Source: Psychrobacter sp. 1044
GTDB taxonomy: Bacteria; Pseudomonadota; Gammaproteobacteria; Pseudomonadales; Moraxellaceae
DNA: 64,000 bases
Assembly: GCF_904846525.1 (NCBI RefSeq)
Contig: NZ_CAJHAZ010000005.1
Span: 124,001 to 188,000 of the forward strand
Reading direction: 5' to 3'
Below the pieces are notes generated by a model. That model worked only from the letters and a program-made list of their open reading frames with translations. It did no database searches and was not told the DNA's origin. Positions 9,116 to 17,813 of this stretch are shown here, one piece after another. How positions within the stretch are numbered: the first letter of the stretch is position 1; every line of letters starts with the position of its first letter. The translations under genes and the position numbers were made by a program.

Positions 9116-11758
9116 TTATACATTTGCCGCACCTAAAACACTGTTTAGACTTTCAAGTACGTGCTTAGAAGAAGCCTGCTTTTGCAACTCAATCAACCGC
9201 TCATGCGCCATTTGACGACGTGGCTCAGCCAAGGTATTCCAACGCGCTAGCACTTGCAATAAGCGCGACGCCAAAACAGGATTGGCATCATCCAACTTTT
9301 TAATCACACCAATATAAAGCTCTAACCCTTCTGCCGTCCATAAAGCCGTTGGCTGCGAGGTAAAGGCACTGACCACTGAGCGTACACGATTGGGCGTATT
9401 CCAATCAAAATCTGCGTGAGCGATCAAGGATTGGATAGTATCAGCGGTCACAGTATCAGCAGACGCCTGCACACTAAACCATAAATCGATGACCAAATCA
9501 TTATTTTGGAAGCGATTATAAAAGTCCGCCAAATACCCATCAGCATTTAGCAGTTGATGATTGACCATCGCTTTCAACGCACCGAAACGCTCCGTCATAC
9601 AGCTTGCATCATCATACTGCTGCTGCGCCCATTCATCTGCGCCATCGACATTCGCGGTCAGCGCCATATCGAGCACCACATTACGTAAGGCACGGATGCC
9701 ACGAGCTTCGGCACTATCTTCATAAGACTGCATTGGTAGCTGCTCATAAAGCTCAGCCCATTGATCTTCTAACGTCTCTGCAAGCTGCTGATACAAGTCG
9801 TCGCGCTGCGCTTTCACCAATGCTGGATCGTAATCTTTATGAATAGCAGACGCCAGCTCTTGCGCTGATGGAATATCAAGCAAGCGGGCAGCCAACATCG
9901 CATCCTCAGCCGCGAGCACAGGCAATGTCTGCGCTAGTGCTTGCAGATAGATGTCAGGACTGCTCTTCTCGCCTTGACCTTGTAGCAAGATGCGATTGAC
10001 CAGCATCTGCGTCACTTGCCAGCGGTTAAAACCATTGGTTTCATGTTTGAGCAAAAATGCCAAATCTGCATCTTGATAATCATAATTGAGCTGTACTGGC
10101 GCACTAAAATCACGTAGCAAGGATACAACAGGCTCACGCGCTATATTTTTGAAGGTAAAGGTTTGCGTGGCTTGATCGAGTAGCAGCATACGCTCAGCCA
10201 CAATGTCACCACTGTCTTTATCAAATAGCGCCGTCGCGACCGGAATAGGCAATGGTTTTGGCGCAGCAAAGCCACTGACATGACGGGTTTGCTGATTTAA
10301 CGTAATCATCAGTGTCTGCGCTGCATGGTCATAATATTGATGACCAGACACCATTGGTGTGCCTGGCTGACGATACCAGTCGATAAAGCTTTCAATCTTG
10401 CTATCCGTGATGCTAAGTGCTGATAAAAAGTCCTCAACCGTCACCGCTTGCCCATCATAACGACGGAAATACTCATCCGTGCCTTTACGAAAATTCTCGG
10501 CTCCTAACGTATTGGCAATCATGCGTACAATTTCAGCGCCTTTCTCATAAACAGTCGTCGTATAAAAATTATTAATCTCGACAAAACTCTCAGGGCGTAC
10601 TGGGTGTGCCAGTGGTCCTGCATCCTCCGCAAACTGATGAGCACGCAAGGTCGCCACATCGTCGATACGCTGTACGGCACTCGACTGCTGATCCGCTGAG
10701 AATGATTGATCGCGGTAAACAGTAAAGCCTTCTTTTAAGCACAATTGAAACCAATCACGGCAAGTGATGCGATTGCCTGTCCAGTTATGAAAATACTCAT
10801 GGGCAATGATGGCTTTCACACTAAAGCTACGCGCATCCGTTGTCGTCTCAGGACTGGATAACACACAAGCGGTATTAAAAATATTCAGACCTTTGTTTTC
10901 CATCGCGCCCATATTAAACTGACTCACGGCAACAATCATATAGCGATCTAAATCGTAGGCACGACCATAATTGACCTCATCCCATTTCATCGAATCTTTC
11001 AACGCTTGCATACCGACATCACATTTATCGATGTCAGCAGACTTTGCGTATATTTCCAGCAACACCTCACGACCTTCGCTGGTGGTATAAGAATCAGTCA
11101 ATACGTCTAAATCAGCGACAACGCAGGCAAATAGATAGCTTGGCTTATTGGTTGGATCATGCCATATAGCATAATGACGGTCTGGGGCATCTGCCACATT
11201 ACCCGCTTCGACCAAGTTACCATTGGCTAATAGTGTTGGATAACGCTTAGCCGCCTCAAGACGCGTGGTAAATATCGCTAGCACATCAGGGCGGTCTGGA
11301 TAAAAGGTGATCTTACGAAAACCTTCAGGCTCGCACTGAGTGACAAACATCGTCTCATCACCACTGCCCGCCATATAGAACCCTTCAAGTGCGGTATTGG
11401 TCTGCGGACAGATGCGTACTTGAATCTCTAAAACAACTTCATCAGGTGCATTAGCAATCGTCAACGTGCCTGCTTGTTGTTGATAATCCTCAGCCGTCAA
11501 TGACTTACCATTCATCGTAATGGCGATCAGCTCCAACTCCTCACCGAATAATACGAGATCTCCTGCTGTTTGACGTACCATCTTCAGAGTGCTGTCTACC
11601 TGTGCATGATTTTCGAACAGTTTAATATCTAAATCAACCGTTTCCACATCAAAGCTAGGTTTCTGGTAATCTTTTAAATTAATTTTACTTGGTGCATGCG
11701 GTGGCACATCTGGCATATCAGGATTAATGATTTGAGCATCAGTTTCAGCAATAGACAT
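9116..11758 (-). CDS. pepN: Aminopeptidase N (M1 family)
   Basis: This 880-residue zinc aminopeptidase has the exopeptidase motif GAMEN at residues 284-288. The zinc site is HEYFH at 320-324, with the third ligand Glu in LKEGFTVYRDQ at about 343. The N-terminal beta domain (FVTQCEPEGFRKITFYPDRPD) and the all-helical C-terminal domain have the usual size for the gammaproteobacterial enzyme. It trims N-terminal residues from peptides in the cytoplasm. The gene is single and converges with the DAHP synthase gene. Confidence 0.96.
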   Translation of the reverse strand: MSIAETDAQIINPDMPDVPPHAPSKINLKDYQKPSFDVETVDLDIKLFENHAQVDSTLKMVRQTAGDLVLFGEELELIAITMNGKSLTAEDYQQQAGTLTIANAPDEVVLEIQVRICPQTNTALEGFYMAGSGDETMFVTQCEPEGFRKITFYPDRPDVLAIFTTRLEAAKRYPTLLANGNLVEAGNVADAPDRHYAIWHDPTNKPSYLFACVVADLDVLTDSYTTSEGREVLLEIYAKSADIDKCDVGMQALKDSMKWDEVNYGRAYDLDRYMIVAVSQFNMGAMENKGLNIFNTACVLSSPETTTDARSFSVKAIIAHEYFHNWTGNRITCRDWFQLCLKEGFTVYRDQSFSADQQSSAVQRIDDVATLRAHQFAEDAGPLAHPVRPESFVEINNFYTTTVYEKGAEIVRMIANTLGAENFRKGTDEYFRRYDGQAVTVEDFLSALSITDSKIESFIDWYRQPGTPMVSGHQYYDHAAQTLMITLNQQTRHVSGFAAPKPLPIPVATALFDKDSGDIVAERMLLLDQATQTFTFKNIAREPVVSLLRDFSAPVQLNYDYQDADLAFLLKHETNGFNRWQVTQMLVNRILLQGQGEKSSPDIYLQALAQTLPVLAAEDAMLAARLLDIPSAQELASAIHKDYDPALVKAQRDDLYQQLAETLEDQWAELYEQLPMQSYEDSAEARGIRALRNVVLDMALTANVDGADEWAQQQYDDASCMTERFGALKAMVNHQLLNADGYLADFYNRFQNNDLVIDLWFSVQASADTVTADTIQSLIAHADFDWNTPNRVRSVVSAFTSQPTALWTAEGLELYIGVIKKLDDANPVLASRLLQVLARWNTLAEPRRQMAHERLIELQKQASSKHVLESLNSVLGAANV

Positions 11759-12086
11759 GGGTATTCCTATTATTATTTATGGCAAAAAATATATATGGTA
11801 AAAAGCGGGATAATTTAGGTTAAGGCAGGTCATCAATTCGCATAGTTTTAAGACCATTAACATGATAATGGTATCTTGCTACATTGACCTAAACTGCCAA
11901 ATTTCAAGAGCAGGTCGCAATTTTATTATGTTCATCGTCCATAACACTTATCAAAATTCGATGGCAATGAGAGAGTCGATATATCCAAAGAGCGGCATAA
12001 TCAGCATCAATCACCCATTGGATAATCGCGATTAAAATGATTTAATAGGGTCACTGATGACCAACAATCGATAAACGGCCTATTAT
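11759..12086. other. Intergenic region between pepN and the 198-aa gene
   Basis: This 328-bp divergent promoter interval holds no open frame, repeat or RNA that I can support. Confidence 0.35.
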
Positions 12087-12683
12087 ATGATAAAGCAAAC
12101 TGCCAGTCGCTCAGACATTACGTTACCATTATTGATAGATTACGTTGAGGCTCTTTTGCCCTCACTAACCATACAAGCGAACGCATCCACAAACATTGAA
12201 TCTACTGATAATGACACTGAGTTGCTGTGGGTCGTCCCAGACCAAAATGCGCGGTTAGCATTAAAGACACTGCTAAAAAATACCCGCTCACCACAAATAT
12301 CGACACTATTAGAGCTCAATCAACGACAATTACCTGAACGTTATGAGCTCGCCTGTTTTTGGTTGCCCACACTCTCACCAGAGTTGCTGCAGCAGTATAT
12401 TCCGCTGCTCATGCGCTATCGAGATCTTTATGCGGCACATCTGCTCATCGCTCTTGATGACACCCTAGATCTAAAAGCTTATGGCTTTACCCCATTTGAT
12501 ATCTTGCATGAGCCATCTTTAGAGATGAATACTACTGACCAAACAGAGCAGCCTTCATCTGCAAAGTCATCAGCGTCCGCCAGACTTTGGCAGTTCAATT
12601 TATATGATTATAAACAGCTGCCAAATTGGTTAAATGCGGATTATTGGGCCAATCCTGAAAATTGGGGCAAGCACCGCTGGTAG
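12087..12683 (+). CDS. Conserved hypothetical protein, possibly DUF6231-like
   Basis: This 198-residue protein has no signal peptide or membrane segment. The middle part, CFWLPTLSPELLQQYIPLL followed by RYRDLYAAHLLIALDD, looks like an alpha/beta domain. The C-terminus FNLYDYKQLPNWLNADYW and then PENWGKHRW recalls the small DUF6231 family of Pseudomonadales proteins, whose function is unknown; I make this link from memory only. The region around residues 30-45 and 145-165 is low in complexity. No Shine-Dalgarno sequence is obvious before the ATG, and the next gene encodes the Pal-type lipoprotein 156 bp away. Confidence 0.6.
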   Translation: MIKQTASRSDITLPLLIDYVEALLPSLTIQANASTNIESTDNDTELLWVVPDQNARLALKTLLKNTRSPQISTLLELNQRQLPERYELACFWLPTLSPELLQQYIPLLMRYRDLYAAHLLIALDDTLDLKAYGFTPFDILHEPSLEMNTTDQTEQPSSAKSSASARLWQFNLYDYKQLPNWLNADYWANPENWGKHRW

Positions 12684-12839
12684 TGGATCTCATATCTATC
12701 TGTAAATTCTAGCATTATTTACAGTAATACTACTTACATAAAGTAACATTTAGTATATGATAGATAGCAATTGCCTAAGTTTTATCGTAAGCAGTTCAAA
12801 AAAAACAATTTTAATTAATTAAAATTTTAGGAGCTCATT

Positions 12840-13358
12840 ATGTCAACCAGTTTTTCTAAGATCGCAGTCCTCGCTGTATTATCAAGCGCTGTGGCACTAA
12901 CCACAGGTTGTGCGACCAAACGTGCTACTTCTGAAGTCGTGGTTGCCCCACTAGGTATCCCAGGTGGTCAAGTTGGATACACTGGCGCAGTCATCGTAGA
13001 TAACTCAAGCGCGGTTATTATGGGCGCTGAAAACCTACAGGCGGTTGTTTACTTTGCTTTTGATAGCAGTGAAATTACTTCACAAGCAGCGAGCATTCTT
13101 AATCAACATGCCAGCTTGCTAAACTCGAATCCAGCAGCCAGCGTTGTTATCGCAGGTAATACTGATGATCGCGGTAGCCGTGAATACAACATGGCACTAG
13201 GTGAGCGCCGTGCTGCAGCAGCACGTGATTACCTTGCTACTCAAGGCGTCGCAGTAAACAATATCCGCATCATCAGCTATGGTGAAGAGCGCCCTGCTGC
13301 CGCTGGTAATACTGAAGAAGCTTATGCACTAAATCGCCGTGCTGAATTGTCTTACTAA
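12840..13358 (+). CDS. pal: Pal-type OmpA-family lipoprotein
   Basis: This 172-residue protein has a lipoprotein signal peptide with lipobox TTGC (lipidated Cys24). From about residue 65 a peptidoglycan-binding OmpA domain follows: VYFAFDSSEI, then AGNTDDRGSREYNMALGERR, then IISYGEERPA and NRRAEL. These are hallmark features of peptidoglycan-associated lipoprotein, which links the outer membrane to the cell wall and partners the Tol system. The usual neighbours tolB and cpoB/ybgF are not beside it, so it could be a Pal paralogue. An AGGAGC ribosome site precedes the start, and a hairpin terminator follows. Confidence 0.85.
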   Translation: MSTSFSKIAVLAVLSSAVALTTGCATKRATSEVVVAPLGIPGGQVGYTGAVIVDNSSAVIMGAENLQAVVYFAFDSSEITSQAASILNQHASLLNSNPAASVVIAGNTDDRGSREYNMALGERRAAAARDYLATQGVAVNNIRIISYGEERPAAAGNTEEAYALNRRAELSY

Positions 13359-13408
13359 CACCAGTAAAACCAATCACAGTCGATAAAGCTCAACATATTT
13401 TATAATTG

Positions 13409-13442
13409 AAAGCCCAGCAATAATATATCGCTGGGCTTTTTG
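13409..13442 (+). terminator. Terminator after the pal gene
   Basis: The arms agcccagc and gctgggct enclose an AT-rich loop and are followed by a T-run. It lies about 50 bp after the pal stop codon. Confidence 0.85.
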
Positions 13443-13479
13443 CATGTTACTAAGCGAACCAATCCAATAGATGTAATCA

Positions 13480-14280
13480 ATGATGCCAAGCTCTATCTTA
13501 AACCTGACCAATGTCCAATATACCCAGCTCGATCCTGCAACGTGGTGCGCCACTGCACAAGTAAGCGAGCGTTCATCCCTCAACCTTAAAAGACTGTGGG
13601 ATGAATTACTGTGGTCATCCGCTAACAATATATCGCAAGTAGATTTTCAGAAAATTTACGAGCTTCATTGGCATTATTGCCTGTCACCAGTAAGTTTATC
13701 AACACGTGAAATGGCGCAGCATCAACGTCAACTACAACGTAAAGGCGTTCGATTATTGCTACAACAATTACTGGATCAGCTAAAGTTGCGCGATACTTTG
13801 GATGAGTCAAATTTCCCGTATCGGCTTAGCAGCAGTGAATATTACGTATGCTTTAGTCATACAGGCAGCAAGAATCATGATATTAATCAAAATACTGTTC
13901 AGACAATCAATACATCATCAAACAGTAAAGTAACAGTGGTCATTAGTCGTCACCGTCCCATTGGTATTGATATTGAAACCAATCATGTAGCATGGCGAGT
14001 GGCACAGCGGTTTTATTCTGAGCATGAAATGGCTGCTTTACAAGCATTATCTCCACTTCAGCGTAAGATTATCGCTAAATTACTATGGCAAATAAAAGAA
14101 AGTTTTATCAAAATTTATCAATACAAACTGGCACAAGGGTTAGGAGTAGATTACTCCTACCTGATTGCTGATTTGATTCATGCTATTAGAGAGCCCTCAC
14201 CTTTAATGGTCATAGCAGACATTAAGTCCGATTACCGTATCGCGGTATTGTCAGCGCAACAAACCATCGTTATTTTCTAG
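13480..14280 (+). CDS. 4'-phosphopantetheinyl transferase (Sfp/AcpT type)
   Basis: This 266-residue protein carries the Sfp-type signature: YVCFSHTG around residue 127, PIGIDIET near 165 with the Mg-binding Asp and Glu, and LLWQIKESFIKIYQYKLAQGLG (shortened here to the W-x3-KES-x2-K pattern). It transfers the phosphopantetheine arm of CoA to a carrier protein. No polyketide or peptide synthetase is in the window, so the target may be a fatty-acid or siderophore carrier protein elsewhere. The N-terminal 100 residues are typical of the pseudo-dimeric form. It is convergent with the outer-membrane barrel gene. Confidence 0.85.
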   Translation: MMPSSILNLTNVQYTQLDPATWCATAQVSERSSLNLKRLWDELLWSSANNISQVDFQKIYELHWHYCLSPVSLSTREMAQHQRQLQRKGVRLLLQQLLDQLKLRDTLDESNFPYRLSSSEYYVCFSHTGSKNHDINQNTVQTINTSSNSKVTVVISRHRPIGIDIETNHVAWRVAQRFYSEHEMAALQALSPLQRKIIAKLLWQIKESFIKIYQYKLAQGLGVDYSYLIADLIHAIREPSPLMVIADIKSDYRIAVLSAQQTIVIF

Positions 14281-14328
14281 ATTATTTATACATATGATTC
14301 ATTCTAACAACTACCCTTTCAAAAACAA

Positions 14329-14358
14329 AAAAAACGACCCTAAAAAGGATCGTTTTTT
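14329..14358. terminator. Bidirectional terminator between the PPTase and outer-membrane protein genes
   Basis: The arms aaaaacgaccct and aggatcgttttt pair with one mismatch and have A- and T-runs on either side. It lies between converging genes. Confidence 0.75.
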
Positions 14359-14399
14359 CTTACTCTTCTTCTAATAACAGTACTTAAACTGTGATTAGA

Positions 14400-15284
14400 T
14401 TAGAAACGGTAAGTTGCACCAAGCTTAACAATTGGCATCCACTCAAGATAATCTTTATCTTCTAGTTCTTTCTCAGCAAGAGCAGCAACATCCCCAGGAG
14501 TTACTCCAGGTACAATCGTGCCACCATCAGTAAAACCATCTTCTACACGTACTGGTCCAGTTTTACTTGCACTTACAGTAGCATTGGTTTTACCCATGTA
14601 TGCTGCACCGATTTCACCAAACACACCCCAGTTGTTACCGATGTTAGGACGGAATCCGATAGTACCATAAGGTGCTAGTTTGTTACGATGTTCCATGCTG
14701 CCCTGTAGAGCACCTACATCGTCTGCAACATATGATACATCATTAATTTTGTATACGCCGCCATCTGGATTAGCAGTCACGTCAAAATCGTTGTCAGGTA
14801 CGATGATACCAGCACCCATTGTGAACCAGTTACCAGTAGGACGTAATTGCACACCTAGGTATGGGTTGCTGAAATCAGAATCAACGTCATAGTTTACGTC
14901 GTTTGCGTCAAAGTCACCGCCGAATAGGTCAGCAACATCGCCACCTGCCCAACCAGCTTGTAGTTCAGTTTTCTCATTTAGTGACCAACCGATGTTAGCA
15001 CCATAACCTAGTGTACCAACTTCAGCGCTAACAGAAGCTGGGTTGATAGCAGTTTGGAAGAAAGTCTTAGTACCACCAACAACAGCACCAGTAGTGTTGC
15101 GAACGATACCAGCGTCAGCATTGTATGCATAAGCAACAGGCTCAGCTTCATATGCAACAGCAACAGGCTCAGCTTCGTAAACAACTGCATCGTTACCATC
15201 AACAACGATAACAGGTTCAGCAGCTAGTGCAGCAGTTGACGCTAAAACGGCAGCAGAAATTGCTGTTAATTTAATAAGTCTCAT
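14400..15284 (-). CDS. Outer-membrane beta-barrel protein with a 9-residue repeat near its N-terminus
   Basis: This 294-residue protein has a clear Sec signal peptide (MRLIKLTAISAAVLASTAALA, cut before AEP). The mature part alternates short amphipathic strands and acidic Asp/Gly-rich loops and ends in TYRF, the usual terminal aromatic of Bam-assembled barrels. Near the mature N-terminus a nine-residue unit (YEAEPVAVA, YEAEPVAYA) is repeated, corresponding to a 27-bp DNA repeat at about 15132-15179. I do not recognise the exact family; an OmpW- or general porin-like barrel is possible. A strong TAGGAGAG ribosome site and a 600-bp upstream region suggest high, regulated expression. The IclR gene is divergent from it. 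Confidence 0.7.
   Translation of the reverse strand: MRLIKLTAISAAVLASTAALAAEPVIVVDGNDAVVYEAEPVAVAYEAEPVAYAYNADAGIVRNTTGAVVGGTKTFFQTAINPASVSAEVGTLGYGANIGWSLNEKTELQAGWAGGDVADLFGGDFDANDVNYDVDSDFSNPYLGVQLRPTGNWFTMGAGIIVPDNDFDVTANPDGGVYKINDVSYVADDVGALQGSMEHRNKLAPYGTIGFRPNIGNNWGVFGEIGAAYMGKTNATVSASKTGPVRVEDGFTDGGTIVPGVTPGDVAALAEKELEDKDYLEWMPIVKLGATYRF
15132..15179. repeat. 27-bp direct repeat within the outer-membrane protein gene
   Basis: The stretch agcaacaggctcagcttc occurs at 15132 and again 27 bp later at 15159, encoding the repeated YEAEPVA units in frame. It is a likely site for copy-number change without a frameshift. Confidence 0.8.
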
Positions 15285-15911
15285 AAATACTCTCCTAAAG
15301 TGTGGAATAAGTCGCCCATAAAAAATGACAATTTAGCTTTTTTTAAATCGATCATTTTGTTGAGCAGATTAAAACAATTTTGGCCGGAAAAGTCACCCCT
15401 CTAGGAGCGCTTTTTATTTGCCGTTATGTAAAGATTGCATAGATATTGTAATAATTACTACACCAATCCGCAAAACTTCGACTTTCTGTTACACAATGCT
15501 CTTAAAGTAACTCAGCAGTGCAAACATGAATATTGGTTAGCTTAATCTTCATGTAAGGATATTACAAAATATGTCATTATAATGACCTACCTCTTTATTC
15601 AACTCAATGACAGTTATATAGCTTATTACTACAGTTTGTTGTATTTTGTGAGATGGTGTAGTAATTATTGCTTTTAGAAAACTTTTCAGAAAAAAGTATT
15701 GGTATCAGTTTTCAATATTGTATGACTGTGTGACGTTAGTATTGATACATTTAGTATTGGGATATAAAGTAACTAGATCTTGTCTAGGCTTGATATTATG
15801 CTAAATTAGAGGTTAGGGAAAATGTGTCGCAAGGCTGCGTATTTACTTTTATCTGTTAATGCCTTGTTGTATTTCCTACTGTATTCTTTTTATTCTTATT
15901 GAGCCACTCAT
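15285..15911. promoter_or_regulatory. Long divergent regulatory region with a 16-bp inverted repeat
   Basis: This 627-bp gene-free interval lies between the outer-membrane protein gene and the IclR gene. A 16-bp sequence, aataattactacacca (15450-15465), reappears exactly inverted at 15654-15669, with 188 bp in between. A separate 14-bp perfect palindrome, gtcattataatgac, lies at 15573-15586. The arrangement could be paired operators or a degraded small mobile element. No open frame is supported. Confidence 0.55.
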
Positions 15912-16670
15912 ATGCCTAAAGTATCGTCGATTACCCGTGTGTTAGAGATTATCGAGGCGGTGTCCTATGCCTCAAAACCGCTCTCACCACTTGAGCTATC
16001 GCAAGAGCTTGATATTCCAAAGCCGACCATTCATCGATTGATTCAAAATTTGCTCGATGAAGGGTTTGTGACTGTGGATATTGGCGGCGGTATTATACCG
16101 GGCAAGCGGGTACGCAACTTGGGTGTTGAGCTTTGGCAGCAGCGATTGTTCTTTAATGAGCGACAAATGATCTTGCAAAAGCTGGTTGATGAGCTAAAAG
16201 AGACCTGCGGGATCGGTGTGCCTTATCAGATGAATATGATCTATACCAACCGTGCAAATACGACCTTGCCAATACAGATCTATTTGCCAGTGGGCGCAAA
16301 ATCTCCAATGTGGTGTACAGCGACTGGCAAGCTATATTTAAGTCAGTTGCCGCGCACAAGCCGCGACAAAATACTGCAAAACCTGTCATTGGATAAGTTT
16401 ACCAAAAATACGATCACCGATATCGATGCGCTAAACGCTGAGCTTGATCGTATCGCTGAAACAGGTATTGGTATCGATAATGAAGAGTTTATCTCTGAGA
16501 TGGTGGCAATTGCCGTACCGATACGGGATAGAAAGTCGCGCTACCTTGCTTCGCTATATCTTCATGCACCGACCATACGAGTGTCTTTAGATGATCTCTT
16601 AACCCATGTCCCACGACTGCAAAAAGCAGCGAAAGATATTCAGTCGCTTGTCTATGACCTACCCAGCTAG
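15912..16670 (+). CDS. IclR family transcriptional regulator
   Basis: This 252-residue protein has an N-terminal winged helix-turn-helix (residues 5-65: SITRVLEIIEAVSYASKPLS, then DIPKPTIHRLIQNLLDEGFV) and the IclR effector domain (CTATGKLYLSQLP around residue 137, GIGIDNEEFISEMVAIAVPI around 190). Such regulators usually bind a small organic acid. It converges on the valine-catabolic operon and is divergent from the outer-membrane protein gene, so either is a candidate target. A perfect bidirectional terminator separates it from mmsB. Confidence 0.9.
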   Translation: MPKVSSITRVLEIIEAVSYASKPLSPLELSQELDIPKPTIHRLIQNLLDEGFVTVDIGGGIIPGKRVRNLGVELWQQRLFFNERQMILQKLVDELKETCGIGVPYQMNMIYTNRANTTLPIQIYLPVGAKSPMWCTATGKLYLSQLPRTSRDKILQNLSLDKFTKNTITDIDALNAELDRIAETGIGIDNEEFISEMVAIAVPIRDRKSRYLASLYLHAPTIRVSLDDLLTHVPRLQKAAKDIQSLVYDLPS

Positions 16671-16688
16671 ATGATGCAATATAAGCAA

Positions 16689-16727
16689 AAAAAAGGTCTG
16701 CATTAAGATAATAATGCAGACCTTTTT
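16689..16727. terminator. Bidirectional terminator between the iclR-type gene and mmsB
   Basis: The arms aaaaaggtctgcatta and taatgcagaccttttt pair perfectly, with an A-run and a T-run outside them. It serves both converging transcripts. Confidence 0.92.
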
Positions 16728-16745
16728 CATAGGTACTTTGATAAT

Positions 16746-17690
16746 TTAAGTCAATACTGAGCTGTCATGTCGCGCCATAATGCTTGAGAAATCTCTATCA
16801 CCATTCTCGACAGTATGTGCAGCATAAAGCTCAGTCGCTTTAGCGCCCATCGGCGTCTCTACATGAGTATCTTCAGCGGTCTGCATGGCAAGGTTAAGAT
16901 CCTTTTGCATGAGCTTACTCATAAATCCGCCTTGGTAGCCATTGCTAGAGGGGACATTCTCCATCACTTGCGGATAAGGGTTGTATACCTCTAGCGTCCA
17001 GTTACGACCTGAGCTTTGCAGCATAATATCTGATAGCACTTTAGGGTCCAGACCGTTTTTGACGCCTAAGTTAATCGCCTCTGCCGTTCCTGCCATCAGA
17101 ATGCCTAACAGCATATTATTACAGATTTTTGCGACTTGTCCGGCACCATGGTCGCCTGCATGAAAGATATTTTTACCCATCACAGCCAGTATCGGCTCAG
17201 CTTTGGCAAAGGCATCAGTGCTGCCACCGACTATAAAGGTTAACGTACCAGCGATAGCACCACCCGTACCACCGGAGACTGGCGCATCTAAGAAGTCTAT
17301 GCCAAGCTTACTTGCTGCCTCTGCGACCTTCCTTGCATCAGCCGCTGCAATGGTACTGCTGTCAATCACCAATGTGCCCTGTGGTAACTCTGCAAGTAGA
17401 CCGTCAGCGCCATTATCTCCTAAATAGACAGAATGGACGTGCTTGCCAGCAGGCAACATACTGATAACGACCTGTACATGACGTGCAGCATCTTTAGGGC
17501 TGTCTGCTACACTGGCACCTGCTTGCTGCAAGCGCTCAGTTGCTTCTGCGGATAAATCATAAACCGAGAGCGGGTAACCTGCTTTTAACAAGTTCTCTGC
17601 CATTGGTGCGCCCATATTACCAAGCCCAATAAAAGCAATATTTGGCTTAGTAGTATCGTTATCGGTGGCATTTACATCCTTTGTATTCAT
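16746..17690 (-). CDS. mmsB: 3-hydroxyisobutyrate dehydrogenase
   Basis: This 314-residue member of the beta-hydroxyacid dehydrogenase family has an N-terminal Rossmann motif (IAFIGLGNMGAPMAENLLKAGY), the substrate motif DAPVSGGTGGA, and the catalytic-lysine helix GQVAKICNNMLLG. It oxidises 3-hydroxyisobutyrate to methylmalonate semialdehyde with NAD. It is the last gene of the valine operon and supplies the substrate of MmsA, the product of the first gene. About 15 polar residues precede the usual N-terminus. The gap to the preceding gene is 123 bp, the widest in the operon. Confidence 0.94.
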   Translation of the reverse strand: MNTKDVNATDNDTTKPNIAFIGLGNMGAPMAENLLKAGYPLSVYDLSAEATERLQQAGASVADSPKDAARHVQVVISMLPAGKHVHSVYLGDNGADGLLAELPQGTLVIDSSTIAAADARKVAEAASKLGIDFLDAPVSGGTGGAIAGTLTFIVGGSTDAFAKAEPILAVMGKNIFHAGDHGAGQVAKICNNMLLGILMAGTAEAINLGVKNGLDPKVLSDIMLQSSGRNWTLEVYNPYPQVMENVPSSNGYQGGFMSKLMQKDLNLAMQTAEDTHVETPMGAKATELYAAHTVENGDRDFSSIMARHDSSVLT

Positions 17691-17813
17691 CTCATCATTC
17701 CTTGATGGTTAGTATTAATCATGCGCGCAGGCGTTGCTACACATATAGCTGTAAACTATTTAATTGAGTGTAATTTTAATTTGATGTCTATATTGAATTG
17801 ATAAATTCAATTT

